DNA of 64,000 nucleotides, taken from Nocardia sp. BMG111209 (GTDB lineage: Bacteria; Actinomycetota; Actinomycetes; Mycobacteriales; Mycobacteriaceae). The stretch is from positions 704,840-768,839 of the forward strand of contig NZ_KB907310.1 in assembly GCF_000381925.1 (NCBI RefSeq), in the 5' to 3' direction. How positions within the stretch are numbered: the first letter of the stretch is position 1; each line of letters begins with the position of its first letter. The notes beneath the pieces are model-generated. The model ran no database searches. It had not been told where the DNA came from and saw nothing but the letters and a program-made list of their open reading frames with translations. This document shows positions 1 to 8,554 of the stretch, piece by piece. The position numbers were made by a program, and so were the translations under genes.

Positions 1-230
1 GGTTCGCCGGCCTCGGCGAGCAGGCGTAACAGCGGGACGTTGGCACGGTCGACGTCGACGCCGGCCTCCGCGGCGGTGCGATCGTGGCGGCGGGCCCGGG
101 TGAGCATGTGCGCGATACGGGTCAGTGCGCGTTCGAGTTCCGCGATGTGATCGGCGTCGGCACCCGTCCGGGCAGGCGGATCGGCGTCCGCATCGAGATC
201 GTTTTCGGGGGTAGCTGGAGCCCGGCGCAT
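1..230 (-). CDS. MarR-family transcriptional regulator, N-terminal part (runs off the left edge)
   Basis: The minus strand is open from an ATG at 230 to the window edge and gives about 76 residues. After an acidic, proline-containing start of about 28 residues comes a helix typical of the MarR N-terminal dimer region (HIAELERALTRIAHMLTRAR), then a segment with DRANVPLLRLLAEAGE, which resembles the MarR stretch that precedes the winged helix. The winged helix itself lies outside the window. The gene diverges from the DHA2-type transporter at 357, and an imperfect palindrome lies between them at 254-270. A MarR repressor controlling a neighbouring drug exporter is the usual arrangement, so regulation of that transporter is inferred. 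The ligand is unknown. Confidence 0.72.
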   Translation of the reverse strand, partial: MRRAPATPENDLDADADPPARTGADADHIAELERALTRIAHMLTRARRHDRTAAEAGVDVDRANVPLLRLLAEAGE

Positions 231-253
231 GGGGTTATTCTACGAGGCGAGTT

Positions 254-270
254 ACTTAAGTTAGGTAAGT
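254..270. promoter_or_regulatory. Putative MarR operator between divergent genes
   Basis: ACTTA (254-258) and TAAGT (266-270) form an inverted repeat with a 7-nt spacer, in the only AT-rich patch between the divergent MarR gene and the transporter. ACTTAAGT at 254-261 is also a perfect 8-bp palindrome. Position and symmetry fit a MarR dimer site. No binding data are implied. Confidence 0.5.
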
Positions 271-356
271 ATGCCGTGATCCGCCGCACAACGGGGTGCC
301 GCGCCGATCCGGCCATCAGGGGAACCCGTTTTCGGGACGAGGATGAGGACATACAG

Positions 357-1817
357 ATGACGTCGACCGTCGAGGGCCGGCCCGGAGCCGGCGCGAACAC
401 GACCGACTCCGGCCCGGACGACGCCGGTACCAAGGCCCCGCTCGGCCTGACCCTGCTCGCACTCTGTGCCGCCGGCCTGGTCGTCTCGCTGCAACAGACC
501 GTGGTGATCCCGCTGCTGCCGCGGCTGATCGTGCAGTTGCACACCAACGTCTCCGGCGTGACCTGGCTGTTCACCGCCTCGCTGCTCACCGGCGCGGTCG
601 CGACGCCGCTGCTGTCGCGATTCGGCGACATGTACGGCAAGAAGCTCATGGTGATGGTCTGCATGGGCCTGCTGCTGGCCGGTTCGGTGATCTGTGCCCT
701 CGCCGCCACGCTCCCGATCTACGTCGTCGGCCGGGCGTTGCAGGGTGTGTCGTCCGCGCTGATCCCGTTGGCGATCGGCATCATTCGCGACACCTTCCCG
801 CCGAAGCGGCTGACCACGTCCATCGGCGTGATGAGTGGCACGATGGGCGTCGGCGGCACGATCGGCATGCTGGTCACCGGCGTCATCGCCAACCACACCA
901 CCAGCGCGCATCCGGTCTTCTGGATCACCGCCGGGATGGCCTTGCTGTCCACGATCCTGATCGGCGTGACGGCCGCGGACACCGGCATCCGGCACGGCGG
1001 CCGGCCCGATTTCGTGGGGGCCGGTCTGCTGGCGGGCCTGCTGACCTGCCTGCTGCTGGCGATCAGCGAGGGGCCGGACTGGGGCTGGGGTTCCGGCAGT
1101 GTGATCGGGCTGTTCGTCGCGGCCGTCGTACTCACCGCGGTGTGGGTGTTCGCCGAGTTGAAGGTGGCACAGCCGCTGGTGCGACTGCCGCTGCTGGTCG
1201 GGCCGCGCTCACTGTCGGCGAACCTGGCCTCGGCCCTCCTCGGATTCGCGATGTTCGGCTCGTTCTCGCTGATCTCGAATTTCGTCGAGACCCCGGCGGA
1301 CAAGGTGGGGTACGGCCTGTCCGGCACGGTGCTGGATGTCGGCCTGTACGGCATCCCCAGCACCGTCATGATGACCTTCTTCTCGTTCCGCACCGGCCGG
1401 ATCGCGGCCCGCATCGGTGCGGCGCACACGCTGGCGCTCGGCGCGGCCATCGCCGCGTTCGCGCCGCTGTCGCTGGCCTTCTTCCACACCCACGGGTACG
1501 AGCTGATCATCTCGAATGTGTTGCAGGGCATCGGTTTCGGTATCAGTTACGCGGCGCTGGGCACCCTGGCCGTCCAGCATGTGGCGATGAGCGAGAGCAG
1601 TATCGCCAGCGGGATCAACTCGCTGGTCCGGACCGCCGGCGGCAGTATCTCCGGCGCCATCACCGGCTCGATTCTGTCCGCGTACACCATCGGTCACTCC
1701 AACGTGCCGCAATTGCACGCGTACGTACTGAGTTTCGTGCTGCTCGGTATCGGCGCGCTGCTGGCCGCGGTGGTCGCCTTCGGAAACGGCGTGCGGCACA
1801 AGCACGTCCCACACTGA
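357..1817 (+). CDS. MFS transporter, DHA2 (14-TMS) drug-exporter type
   Basis: A 486-residue integral membrane protein. About 30 polar N-terminal residues are followed by regularly spaced hydrophobic helices over the whole length, a number consistent with the 14-helix DHA2 group of proton-driven multidrug exporters. The MFS motif A loop is seen as RFGDMYGKKLM, and motif C-like glycine-rich helices follow. The ATG at 357 is chosen because GAGGAC lies just upstream and the protein then starts shortly before helix 1; the frame is open further upstream but that part does not look coding. It diverges from a MarR gene, which supports an efflux role. The substrate cannot be told from sequence. Confidence 0.85.
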   Translation: MTSTVEGRPGAGANTTDSGPDDAGTKAPLGLTLLALCAAGLVVSLQQTVVIPLLPRLIVQLHTNVSGVTWLFTASLLTGAVATPLLSRFGDMYGKKLMVMVCMGLLLAGSVICALAATLPIYVVGRALQGVSSALIPLAIGIIRDTFPPKRLTTSIGVMSGTMGVGGTIGMLVTGVIANHTTSAHPVFWITAGMALLSTILIGVTAADTGIRHGGRPDFVGAGLLAGLLTCLLLAISEGPDWGWGSGSVIGLFVAAVVLTAVWVFAELKVAQPLVRLPLLVGPRSLSANLASALLGFAMFGSFSLISNFVETPADKVGYGLSGTVLDVGLYGIPSTVMMTFFSFRTGRIAARIGAAHTLALGAAIAAFAPLSLAFFHTHGYELIISNVLQGIGFGISYAALGTLAVQHVAMSESSIASGINSLVRTAGGSISGAITGSILSAYTIGHSNVPQLHAYVLSFVLLGIGALLAAVVAFGNGVRHKHVPH

Positions 1818-1820
1818 CGA

Positions 1821-2102
1821 TCAGCGGATTCGCGGCTCCCGGGCCTCCACGGCGTCCTTGGCCTCGCGCAGTGAGGCCTGGGGGTACAGCTCGCGATACC
1901 GCTTGATCGCGGCGATCTTCTTGCCCTGGGTCAGTAGCTCGTCCACGTCGGCCATCTCGCCGGCGAATTCGACCGGCGGCGGCCGGTACTCGGCATCCAT
2001 CCGCTCCGAATCGATTCCGGTGATGCCGAGGTGCGCGATGATCGCGTCCAGTTTGCGTTCGATGCGATCGAGTCTGCGGTCCTGCCGCTCGTTGGCGAAC
2101 AT
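1821..2102 (-). CDS. Small protein with a ribosomal L7/L12 C-terminal-like helix motif
   Basis: A 93-residue protein. Residues 1-28 form a charged amphipathic helix (ERQDRRLDRIERKLDAIIAH) of coiled-coil character. After a proline-rich linker, residues 52-87 contain GKKIAAIKRYRELYPQASLR followed by EAKDAVE, which resembles the K-x2-IK-x2-RE/EAK-x-VE helix pair of the L7/L12 C-terminal domain. Proteins with this solitary motif are common in actinobacteria and uncharacterised. It lies 26 nt downstream of the MFS gene at 2129-3421 on the same strand, so the two are probably co-transcribed, and it converges on the transporter at 357-1817 with a gap of only 3 nt. Function unknown. Confidence 0.75.
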   Translation of the reverse strand: MFANERQDRRLDRIERKLDAIIAHLGITGIDSERMDAEYRPPPVEFAGEMADVDELLTQGKKIAAIKRYRELYPQASLREAKDAVEAREPRIR

Positions 2103-2128
2103 GCCCCGACTGTAACCGCGGGATCGCG

Positions 2129-3421
2129 TCAGGGTTCCGGTGTCGCGACGATGCGGGCGAACCACGCGCACAACAGGATCGCGACCAGCGGGAAGATCAG
2201 TGCCGTGGTCAGCGAGGTGAATTTCGCCAGCCAGCCGATCACCGAGGGTCCGGCCAGGAAACCGAGATAACCGAGCGTGAATACGTGCGACATATCGGTG
2301 GTCGCCGTCTCGGTCCCGAGATTGCCCGCGGCACTGAAGATCTGGGGCACGCCACCGGCCAGCCCGACCCCCAGCAGCGCCCAGCCCGCCAATGTGACCG
2401 GCACCCAGGCCGATCCGACGATCAGGCCCAGTCCGGCCGCGGCGAGCAGCGCGCCCCAGCGCACCAGCGCCACCCGCCCGAACCGTCCGTTGACCCGATC
2501 GGCGGCGAACCGGCCGATGGTCATCGTCGTCGAGAACGCGCCGAAGGCCAGCGCCGCCGTGGCATCCGAGACGTGCAGCCGCTCGTGCACCTGGAGCGTG
2601 CTCCAGTCGTTGGCGACGCCCTCGGTCATCAGGAACGCGATCGCGATCGCGCCGAGCGCCAGCACCTTTCGCACGTCCCGGCGGCTCGCTCGATCGGATA
2701 CGGCTGCGCCGACCGCGGTTTCGCCACCGCGCTCCGCGGCCGCGCCGGACGCCTCGCGGCGATCCCCGGCGATTTCGGCATCGCCCGGCCCCGGGGTGCT
2801 CGCAGCGGCCGATGCCGGCCGGGCGGCGTCGGCGGCCGGGTGCGGGCGATCGTGCGGGAGCAGGCGCGGCACCAGCACGGCGATCAGCACCAGGCCGAGT
2901 GCCGCGACGCCCGCCACGGTCAGCCGGGTGTCCAGTCCGGCGTGCAGCGCGGCCGCGCCGACCAGTGATCCGGCCAATCCGCCACAGGAGAACAAGGCAT
3001 GGAACGCGGACATGATCGGCCGCCCGTACTGCCGTTCCACGTGCACCGCTTGACTGTTCATCGACACGTCCAGCGCGCCGTTGCCGAAACCCAACGCCGC
3101 CAACCCGATCGCGAGTGTCACCGGACCGGCCGCGTTGATCGGGATCAGGATCACCAGGGAGACGAACACGCCGGCCACCGCGACCACGGTGCGACTGCCG
3201 GCCCGGTCGGCGATCGGCCCGGCGGCCTGCATGCCGAGGATGCCGCTGCCGGCCATCAGCAGGATCAGCATGCCCAGCGTGGCGTGCGAAACTCCGGCGC
3301 GCGCGGTGATCACCGGGATGTGCACCACCCACATCGACAGCGTGAATCCGTTCAGCCCGAACACCGCGAAAACGGCGGCACGCGCGAACCTGGTGGCCGG
3401 GGCGAGGGTCGACGTGTCCAC
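2129..3421 (-). CDS. MFS transporter (YbjJ-like)
   Basis: About 430 residues with two blocks of hydrophobic helices separated by a hydrophilic, alanine- and arginine-rich loop of about 70 residues in the middle, as expected for a 12-helix MFS protein. The first helix reads AAVFAVFGLNGFTLSMWVVH, and the motif A-like loop is PIADRAGSRTVV. The overall pattern matches the YbjJ/fucose-permease-like MFS group. I place the start at the GTG at 3421 because helix 1 follows soon after; a TTG at 3484 would add 21 unlikely-looking residues but has an AAAGG-type site upstream. It is divergent from the hydrolase at 3565. Substrate unknown. Confidence 0.8.
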   Translation of the reverse strand: MDTSTLAPATRFARAAVFAVFGLNGFTLSMWVVHIPVITARAGVSHATLGMLILLMAGSGILGMQAAGPIADRAGSRTVVAVAGVFVSLVILIPINAAGPVTLAIGLAALGFGNGALDVSMNSQAVHVERQYGRPIMSAFHALFSCGGLAGSLVGAAALHAGLDTRLTVAGVAALGLVLIAVLVPRLLPHDRPHPAADAARPASAAASTPGPGDAEIAGDRREASGAAAERGGETAVGAAVSDRASRRDVRKVLALGAIAIAFLMTEGVANDWSTLQVHERLHVSDATAALAFGAFSTTMTIGRFAADRVNGRFGRVALVRWGALLAAAGLGLIVGSAWVPVTLAGWALLGVGLAGGVPQIFSAAGNLGTETATTDMSHVFTLGYLGFLAGPSVIGWLAKFTSLTTALIFPLVAILLCAWFARIVATPEP

Positions 3422-3564
3422 CGATTCGACGGTACCGGCTCCCGCCGGGTCACCGATGGGACAAGAACAGGTTGCCCGTGGCAAATGTACAGCTACCTTT
3501 GTTCCGACAGCCCGGATCGGCGATCCGGGATTCGCTCGGCGACCGGACGAAGGAGGCTCTCCCG

Positions 3565-4392
3565 ATGCCTGTGTGTACGACGCGCGACGGAGTGGACATC
3601 TACTACAAGGACTGGGGTTCGGGCCGCCCGGTCGTGTTCATCCACGGATGGCCGCTGAATGCCGATGCCTGGGACGACCAGATGAAGGCGGTCGCCGACG
3701 CGGGTTTCCGGGGTATCGCCCACGATCGCCGTGGTCACGGCCGCTCGGAGCAGCCGTGGGACGGTTACGACTTCGACACCTTCGCCGACGATCTGAACGA
3801 TCTGCTGACGCAGCTCGACCTGCGGGACGTGACCCTGGTCGCGCATTCGATGGGCGGCGGCGAGCTCGCCCGCTACATCGGCCGGCACGGCACCTCGCGG
3901 GTCCGTTCGGCCGTACTGCTGTCGGCGATCACGCCGCACATGCTGAAGACCGCCGACAATCCGTCGGGTGTGCCCGAGGACGCCCTCGTGCAGATCAAGA
4001 ACGGGATCCTCGGGGAGCGGTCGCAGTTCTGGAAGGACGTGTCCGAGATGTTCTTCGGCGCGAACCGCCGCGGCTCGAAGGCCACCCAGGGCAACCGGGA
4101 CGCGTTCTGGTTCATGGCGATGCACGAATCCATCCAGGCCGGCGTGAAGTGCGTGGACGCCTTCGGCTGGGACGATTTCACCGCCGACCTGAAGAAGTTC
4201 GACATCCCGACCCTGATCGTGCACGGCGACGACGATCAGATCGTGCCGATCGACGCCACCGCCCGGCAGGCGGTCGAGATCATCCGGGACGCGAGCCTCA
4301 TCGTCTACGAGGGCGCCTCGCACGGCCTGGCCATGGTGCCGGGCGACAAGGAGCGTTTCCTCAAGGATCTGACCACCTTCCTGGGGGTCTGA
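3565..4392 (+). CDS. Alpha/beta hydrolase of the non-heme chloroperoxidase/aryl esterase group
   Basis: A 275-residue cytosolic protein close to the length of bacterial cofactor-free haloperoxidases. It shows the oxyanion-hole HGWPLN at 27-32, the DRRGHGRS stretch at 54-61, the nucleophile elbow HSMGGGE with Ser95, an acidic residue in HGDDDQIVP (most likely Asp224) and the catalytic His253 in ASHG. These proteins hydrolyse esters and can form peracids; halogenation is a side reaction. The ATG at 3565 is set by a perfect AGGAGG at 3551-3556. It stands alone, divergent from an MFS gene and convergent with the benzoate-type transporter. The natural substrate is not predictable. Confidence 0.88.
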   Translation: MPVCTTRDGVDIYYKDWGSGRPVVFIHGWPLNADAWDDQMKAVADAGFRGIAHDRRGHGRSEQPWDGYDFDTFADDLNDLLTQLDLRDVTLVAHSMGGGELARYIGRHGTSRVRSAVLLSAITPHMLKTADNPSGVPEDALVQIKNGILGERSQFWKDVSEMFFGANRRGSKATQGNRDAFWFMAMHESIQAGVKCVDAFGWDDFTADLKKFDIPTLIVHGDDDQIVPIDATARQAVEIIRDASLIVYEGASHGLAMVPGDKERFLKDLTTFLGV

Positions 4393-4413
4393 CCCGAGAT
4401 GACCCGGCGCCGG

Positions 4414-5706
4414 CTACCGCGACGCGGCGGTGGTCGGCGCCGTCCGGCCACGCGGCGCGAGCACCCATCGCACCAGCAGGCCGGCGGCCAGTGCCCAGAA
4501 GGCCGCCCCGATACCGGCGATCGTGATCGCCGACGCCGAGACGAGGAAGGTCACCACGGCCGCCGTGCGATGTTCGGCCGGGCCCAGCGCGGCGGTCAGC
4601 GCACTCGCCAGGGTGGCCAGGAGGGCAAGGCCCGCAACGCTTTCCAGCGCACCCCGGGGCGCGGCGGCGACCAGCGTCACCAGTGCGGCGGCAGCGGGCG
4701 CGATCAGCAGATAGGTACCGCCGGTACCGACCGCCGCGATCCATCGGCGGCGCGGATCCGGATGGGCCGCGGGCGCCGCGGTCAGCGCCGCGCTGATCGC
4801 GGCCAGATTCACCACGTGCCCACCGGCGGTCGCACCCACCAGCGTGCCCAGCCCCGTGGTGATCATCGCCGCCCGCCACGGCACCCGATAGCCGAACGAC
4901 GAGAGCACCGCGGTGCCGGGGATGTTCTGCGCGGCCATCGTGACGATGTACAGCGGCACCGCGACGCCGACCACCGCCTGCCAGGTCCAGTGCGGCGCGG
5001 TCAGTTCCACCCGCGGCGTCATGGCGGCGAGATCCAGGTGGCGATGGGTCACCGCGATATCGATACCCGCGCCGACGGCCGCGGTCGCGAACGCCGCCAG
5101 TACCGCCCAGCGGGCGGCGAACCGTTGCAGCACCAGCCACACGACGAGCACCGGCACCACCACGGCCGGACTGACGGTCACCGAACGCACCGGCGCGAGG
5201 CACAGCGGCACCAGCACCCCGGCCAGCATGGCCTGCGCGATCTCGACCGGAATCGCCGCGATCAGCCGGCCGAGCCGATCCCAGAATCCGGTGAGCACGA
5301 TCAGCACCCCGGTCACCAGGAACGCGCCGACGGCCGCGGCCCAGCCCCCGGCCACCGCACCGGTGCTCGCCAGCAACGCCGCACCGGGGGTGGACCAGGC
5401 CAGCGTGATCGGGATGCGAAAACGCCGGGCCAGCAACAACATTCCGATCGCCTGGGTGAGACAGACGACCATCAGGCCCGAGGCCGCCTGTGCCGGTGTG
5501 GCGCCCATCTCGGTCAGCCCGGCCAGCACCACCGCGAACGAACTGGTGAATCCGACCAGCGCCGCCACCGCCCCCGCGCCGATCGCATGCGCGGTATGGC
5601 TCGGCGGGCCACCTGCCGGAGCCACCGGGTCGCCGGCCCGTGGTTCGGGCGAATCGACCGGTTCGGTGGGCGAGGCTCCGGGGGATTCGGCGGCGGTGGT
5701 GCTCAT
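4414..5706 (-). CDS. benE: BenE-family benzoate/proton symporter
   Basis: A 430-residue membrane protein with a polar N-terminus of about 45 residues and about 12 hydrophobic segments. The family-typical stretches are visible: TAVLSSFGYRVPWRAAMITT and GATAGGHVVNLAAISAAL. BenE proteins import benzoate or related aromatic acids with protons. No benzoate dioxygenase or catechol genes lie nearby, so the symbol marks family rather than proven substrate. It is convergent with the hydrolase upstream (21-nt gap) and shares its strand with the Lrp gene at 5785-6288, 78 nt away, so it may be read with it. Confidence 0.82.
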   Translation of the reverse strand: MSTTAAESPGASPTEPVDSPEPRAGDPVAPAGGPPSHTAHAIGAGAVAALVGFTSSFAVVLAGLTEMGATPAQAASGLMVVCLTQAIGMLLLARRFRIPITLAWSTPGAALLASTGAVAGGWAAAVGAFLVTGVLIVLTGFWDRLGRLIAAIPVEIAQAMLAGVLVPLCLAPVRSVTVSPAVVVPVLVVWLVLQRFAARWAVLAAFATAAVGAGIDIAVTHRHLDLAAMTPRVELTAPHWTWQAVVGVAVPLYIVTMAAQNIPGTAVLSSFGYRVPWRAAMITTGLGTLVGATAGGHVVNLAAISAALTAAPAAHPDPRRRWIAAVGTGGTYLLIAPAAAALVTLVAAAPRGALESVAGLALLATLASALTAALGPAEHRTAAVVTFLVSASAITIAGIGAAFWALAAGLLVRWVLAPRGRTAPTTAASR

Positions 5707-5784
5707 CGTGTCATCGTCGGTGACCGCGTTCGGTGCGGTCAGCGGCCAATCGTGCGAAACTGGTCCGTTTTCGGTCCGGCGGGC

Positions 5785-6288
5785 TCAGCGGGTGTTGCCG
5801 TCGGCGGCCACCCGGGCCAGCAGGGGGGCCGTGCGGGGGCCGACGAACTGCTGCATCACCAGGGCCATATTGGTGCGTTCCACGCCGCGGATCTCCAGGA
5901 TCCGGCCCGCGACCCGGTACAGATCGTCGGCGTCGCGGGCGACGACGCGGACGGTGAGATCGGTCTGACCGGTCAGCCCGCACACCTCGGTGACCTCCGG
6001 GACCCGGGCCAGCTCGTCGACGACGGCGTCCAGGGTGTGCTGATCGACCACGACGGAGACGAACGCGGCCAGCGGATACCCCAGCGCGCGCGGATCGACC
6101 CGGCGTTCGAAACTCGCCAGCACCCCGGCCGACTCCCAGCGGGCCAGCCGGGCCTGCACGGTGTTGCGGGACAGCCCCAGGCGGGTGGCCAGCTCCACGC
6201 CGGTGGCGCGGGGATTGGCGACCAGCTCCAGCAACAGCCGCGCATCCGTCGCGTCGATCACGGCACCGATCTGCTCTGCACTGGACAT
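5785..6288 (-). CDS. Lrp/AsnC-family transcriptional regulator, likely controlling the divergent bkd operon
   Basis: A 167-residue protein of normal Lrp length. Residues 11-55 form the N-terminal helix-turn-helix (IDATDARLLLELVANPRATG, then LGLSRNTVQARLARWE), and residues 70-150 form the RAM ligand-binding domain. Such regulators sense amino acids and often sit divergent from branched-chain amino acid catabolic genes, as here. The ATG at 6288 is supported by a -10-like box (CATACT on the minus strand) ending 7 nt before it and by the absence of a Shine-Dalgarno, pointing to a leaderless mRNA. Two dyads lie in the shared promoter region (6355-6371, 6386-6400). The effector is inferred to be valine or a related metabolite. 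Confidence 0.85.
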   Translation of the reverse strand: MSSAEQIGAVIDATDARLLLELVANPRATGVELATRLGLSRNTVQARLARWESAGVLASFERRVDPRALGYPLAAFVSVVVDQHTLDAVVDELARVPEVTEVCGLTGQTDLTVRVVARDADDLYRVAGRILEIRGVERTNMALVMQQFVGPRTAPLLARVAADGNTR

Positions 6289-6295
6289 GTAACGC

Positions 6296-6301
6296 AGTAT
6301 G
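6296..6301 (-). promoter_or_regulatory. -10-like box for leaderless lrp-type gene
   Basis: Minus-strand CATACT, 7 nt before the ATG at 6288. No convincing -35 and no Shine-Dalgarno. The transcript would start at or next to the start codon. Confidence 0.4.
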
Positions 6302-6354
6302 ACAGGCGACTCCCCGGTCGTGCCACGCATTCTGCCCAGTTGCGAGGTTGGTAC

Positions 6355-6371
6355 TTGCGCGATTCGCTCAA
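6355..6371. promoter_or_regulatory. Putative Lrp operator dyad in the lrp-bkdA intergenic region
   Basis: TTGCGCGATTCGCTCAA is a 17-bp near-palindrome: TTG/CAA ends and GCG/CGC inner parts are symmetric. It lies midway between the divergent regulator and the dehydrogenase operon. A further TTGCG copy lies at 6340-6344. The length suits an Lrp/AsnC dimer site. Confidence 0.45.
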
Positions 6372-6385
6372 TCGTGGATGCTGTG

Positions 6386-6400
6386 TGGTGTAGGACACCA
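6386..6400. promoter_or_regulatory. Second dyad upstream of bkdA
   Basis: TGGTGT and ACACCA are perfect 6-bp inverted arms with a 3-nt spacer (AGG), about 100 nt upstream of the bkdA start. It may be a second regulator site or overlap the bkd promoter. Role unproven. Confidence 0.35.
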
Positions 6401-6497
6401 TTGCACCGCAACGGCCGGCGACCCCGGCCGGAACCGGAGGCGGCGGCTGCGCCACCCGCGCAGCGGCCCCGTGATCGCCCGGACGGGCGAGGAGGCG

Positions 6498-7583
6498 ATG
6501 ACGATGACCGACCCGAGCGCCTATCCGGTGCAGTTGGTCCAGCCCGACGGCCGCCGCGTACTCGATCGCGAGCACGCCGCCCTGGTCGCCGATGTCGGCC
6601 CCGAACGGCTGCGGCGAATGTACGAGGACATGGTCGCCGCCCGGCGCATCGACACCGAGGCGACCGCACTGCAACGCCAGGGCCAGCTCGGCCTGTGGCC
6701 GCCGCTGCTGGGCCAGGAAGGCGCGCAGATCGGTTCCGCCCACGCTCTGAACTCCGACGATTACGTGTTCTGCAGCTATCGCGAGGCCGCGGTGGCCTAC
6801 TGCCGGGGTGTCGATCCGGGCGCGATCACCCGGATGTGGCGCGGTGTCGCGCACTGCTGCTGGGAGCCGGACACGATCAACATGACCAATCCGGCGATCG
6901 TGGTCGGCGCGCAGGGTCTGCACGCCACCGGCTACGCCTACGCGGCACATCTCGACGGCGCCGAGATCGCGACCATCGCCTATTTCGGCGACGGCGCGAC
7001 GAGTCAGGGCGATATCGCGGAGGCGCTCGGCTTCGCCTCCTCGTGGAGTGCCCCGGTGGTGTTCTTCTGCCAGAACAACCACTGGGCGATCAGCGAACCG
7101 GTACAGGTGCAGAGCGCGACCCCGATCGCGCGCCGGGCCTACGGCTACGGCATGCCGGCCGTCCAGGTCGACGGCAACGACGCGCTGGGTGTGCTCGCGG
7201 TGACCCGGCAGGCGGTGGCCCGGGCGCGGGCCGGTGGCGGGCCGTCGTTCATCGAGGCGATCACCTACCGGATGGGCCCGCACACCACCGCCGACGATCC
7301 GACCCGCTATCGCGCGGCGGCGGAGCTGGAACTGTGGCGGCGCCGCGATCCGATCGATCGGATGCGCCGGCTGCTGGAACGAGAAGGGTTCTGGGACAGC
7401 GACTTCGAGCAACAGGTACGCGATCGTTCGGACGCTGTGGGGGAGCGGGTGCGCAGCGCCACGGTCGGCATGCCCGATCCGGCGCCGGCCGCGTTGTTCG
7501 AGCACGTATACGCGACACCGCATCCGCTGATCGACGAACAGCGGCGGGACTACACCGCATACCTGGAGGGAGTCCGGTCATGA
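6498..7583 (+). CDS. bkdA: Branched-chain 2-oxoacid dehydrogenase E1 component, alpha subunit
   Basis: A 361-residue thiamine-diphosphate enzyme subunit. With the beta subunit it decarboxylates branched 2-oxoacids (from valine, leucine, isoleucine) and passes the acyl group to E2. The ThDP-binding motif is present as GDGATSQGD followed about 28 residues later by NNHWAIS, and the phosphorylation-loop region RMGPHTTADDPTRYR is conserved. The start is set by CGAGGAGG at 6488-6495, just before ATG 6498. It is the first gene of a tight operon (ATGA overlap with the next). A pyruvate dehydrogenase role is the alternative; the divergent Lrp gene and the mutase downstream favour branched-chain substrates. 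Confidence 0.85.
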   Translation: MTMTDPSAYPVQLVQPDGRRVLDREHAALVADVGPERLRRMYEDMVAARRIDTEATALQRQGQLGLWPPLLGQEGAQIGSAHALNSDDYVFCSYREAAVAYCRGVDPGAITRMWRGVAHCCWEPDTINMTNPAIVVGAQGLHATGYAYAAHLDGAEIATIAYFGDGATSQGDIAEALGFASSWSAPVVFFCQNNHWAISEPVQVQSATPIARRAYGYGMPAVQVDGNDALGVLAVTRQAVARARAGGGPSFIEAITYRMGPHTTADDPTRYRAAAELELWRRRDPIDRMRRLLEREGFWDSDFEQQVRDRSDAVGERVRSATVGMPDPAPAALFEHVYATPHPLIDEQRRDYTAYLEGVRS

Positions 7584-8554
7584 TCACGTTCGCCGCCGCT
7601 CTGAACACGGGCCTGCGCCGCGCCCTGGAGGACGATCCCAAGGTGGTGCTGCTCGGTGAGGACATCGGCCGGCTCGGCGGTGTCTTCCGGGTCACCGACA
7701 CCCTGCAGAAGGATTTCGGGGACAACCGGGTGATCGATACGCCGCTGGCCGAATCCGGCATCATCGGAACGGCTTTCGGGATGGCGCTGCGCGGCTACCG
7801 GCCGGTGTGCGAGATCCAGTTCGACGGCTTCGTGTATCCGGCGTTCGATCAGATCGTCTCGCAGGTCGCGAAGATCCACTACCGCACCGGCGGCGCGGCC
7901 TCGGCGCCGCTGACCGTGCGGATCCCGTTCGGCGGCGGGATCGGGGCGGTGGAGCACCACTCCGAGTCGCCGGAGGCGTACTTCGCGCACACCGCCGGGC
8001 TGCGGGTGGTCTCGCCGAGTACCCCCGCCGACGCGTATCTCATGTTGCGCCAATCGATTTCGCTGCCCGACCCGGTGATCTTCCTGGAGCCCAAGCGCCG
8101 TTACTGGGACAAGGCCGAGGTCGATCCCGATGCGCTGGACGCCGATCCGTATCCCCTGGACCGGGCCCGGATCTGCCGTCCGGGCCGGGACGCCACGATC
8201 GTCGCGTACGGCGGCATGGTCCGCACCGCGCTGACCGCGGCCGAGATCGCCGCGGGGGAGGGGCACGAACTGGAGGTGATCGATCTGCGCAGCCTGTCGC
8301 CGATCGACTTCGACACGGTCGAGGAATCGGTGCGGCGGACCGGCCGGCTCGTCGTCACGCACGAGGCGCCGGTGTTCGCGGGGCTCGGCGCGGAGATCGC
8401 CGCCCGGATCAGCGAACGCTGTTTCTACTACTTGGAGGCGCCGGTCCTGCGCGTCGGTGGCTTCGACATCCCCTATCCCCCCGCTAAGCTCGAACGGCAC
8501 CACCTGCCCGACCCCGATCGCATCCTGGATGCGGTCGATCGAACGTTTGCGTGA
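7580..8554 (+). CDS. bkdB: Branched-chain 2-oxoacid dehydrogenase E1 component, beta subunit
   Basis: A 324-residue subunit of normal length. It carries the ThDP/pyrimidine-binding part (GEDIGRLGGVF, DTPLAESGIIGTAFGMALRG) and the C-terminal transketolase domain (HEAPVFAGLGAEIAARISER). It pairs with the alpha subunit to form the alpha2beta2 E1. Its ATG overlaps the stop codon of bkdA (ATGA) and GGAGGG lies at 7565-7570, so translation is probably coupled. The E2 gene follows with a GTGA overlap if the upstream GTG is used. No E3 gene is in the window, so a shared lipoamide dehydrogenase from elsewhere must complete the complex. Confidence 0.87.
   Translation: MITFAAALNTGLRRALEDDPKVVLLGEDIGRLGGVFRVTDTLQKDFGDNRVIDTPLAESGIIGTAFGMALRGYRPVCEIQFDGFVYPAFDQIVSQVAKIHYRTGGAASAPLTVRIPFGGGIGAVEHHSESPEAYFAHTAGLRVVSPSTPADAYLMLRQSISLPDPVIFLEPKRRYWDKAEVDPDALDADPYPLDRARICRPGRDATIVAYGGMVRTALTAAEIAAGEGHELEVIDLRSLSPIDFDTVEESVRRTGRLVVTHEAPVFAGLGAEIAARISERCFYYLEAPVLRVGGFDIPYPPAKLERHHLPDPDRILDAVDRTFA

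Noticed and set aside
3440..3530. Possible operator between the MFS gene and the hydrolase (AGGT/ACCT and GGACAA/TTGTTCC-like arms)
   Set aside because: The arms match only in part and the spacing is irregular; not convincing.
4399..6393. A 664-codon plus-strand frame opposite benE and the Lrp gene
   Set aside because: Arg/Gly/His-rich translation without domains. The minus-strand genes have clear family motifs.
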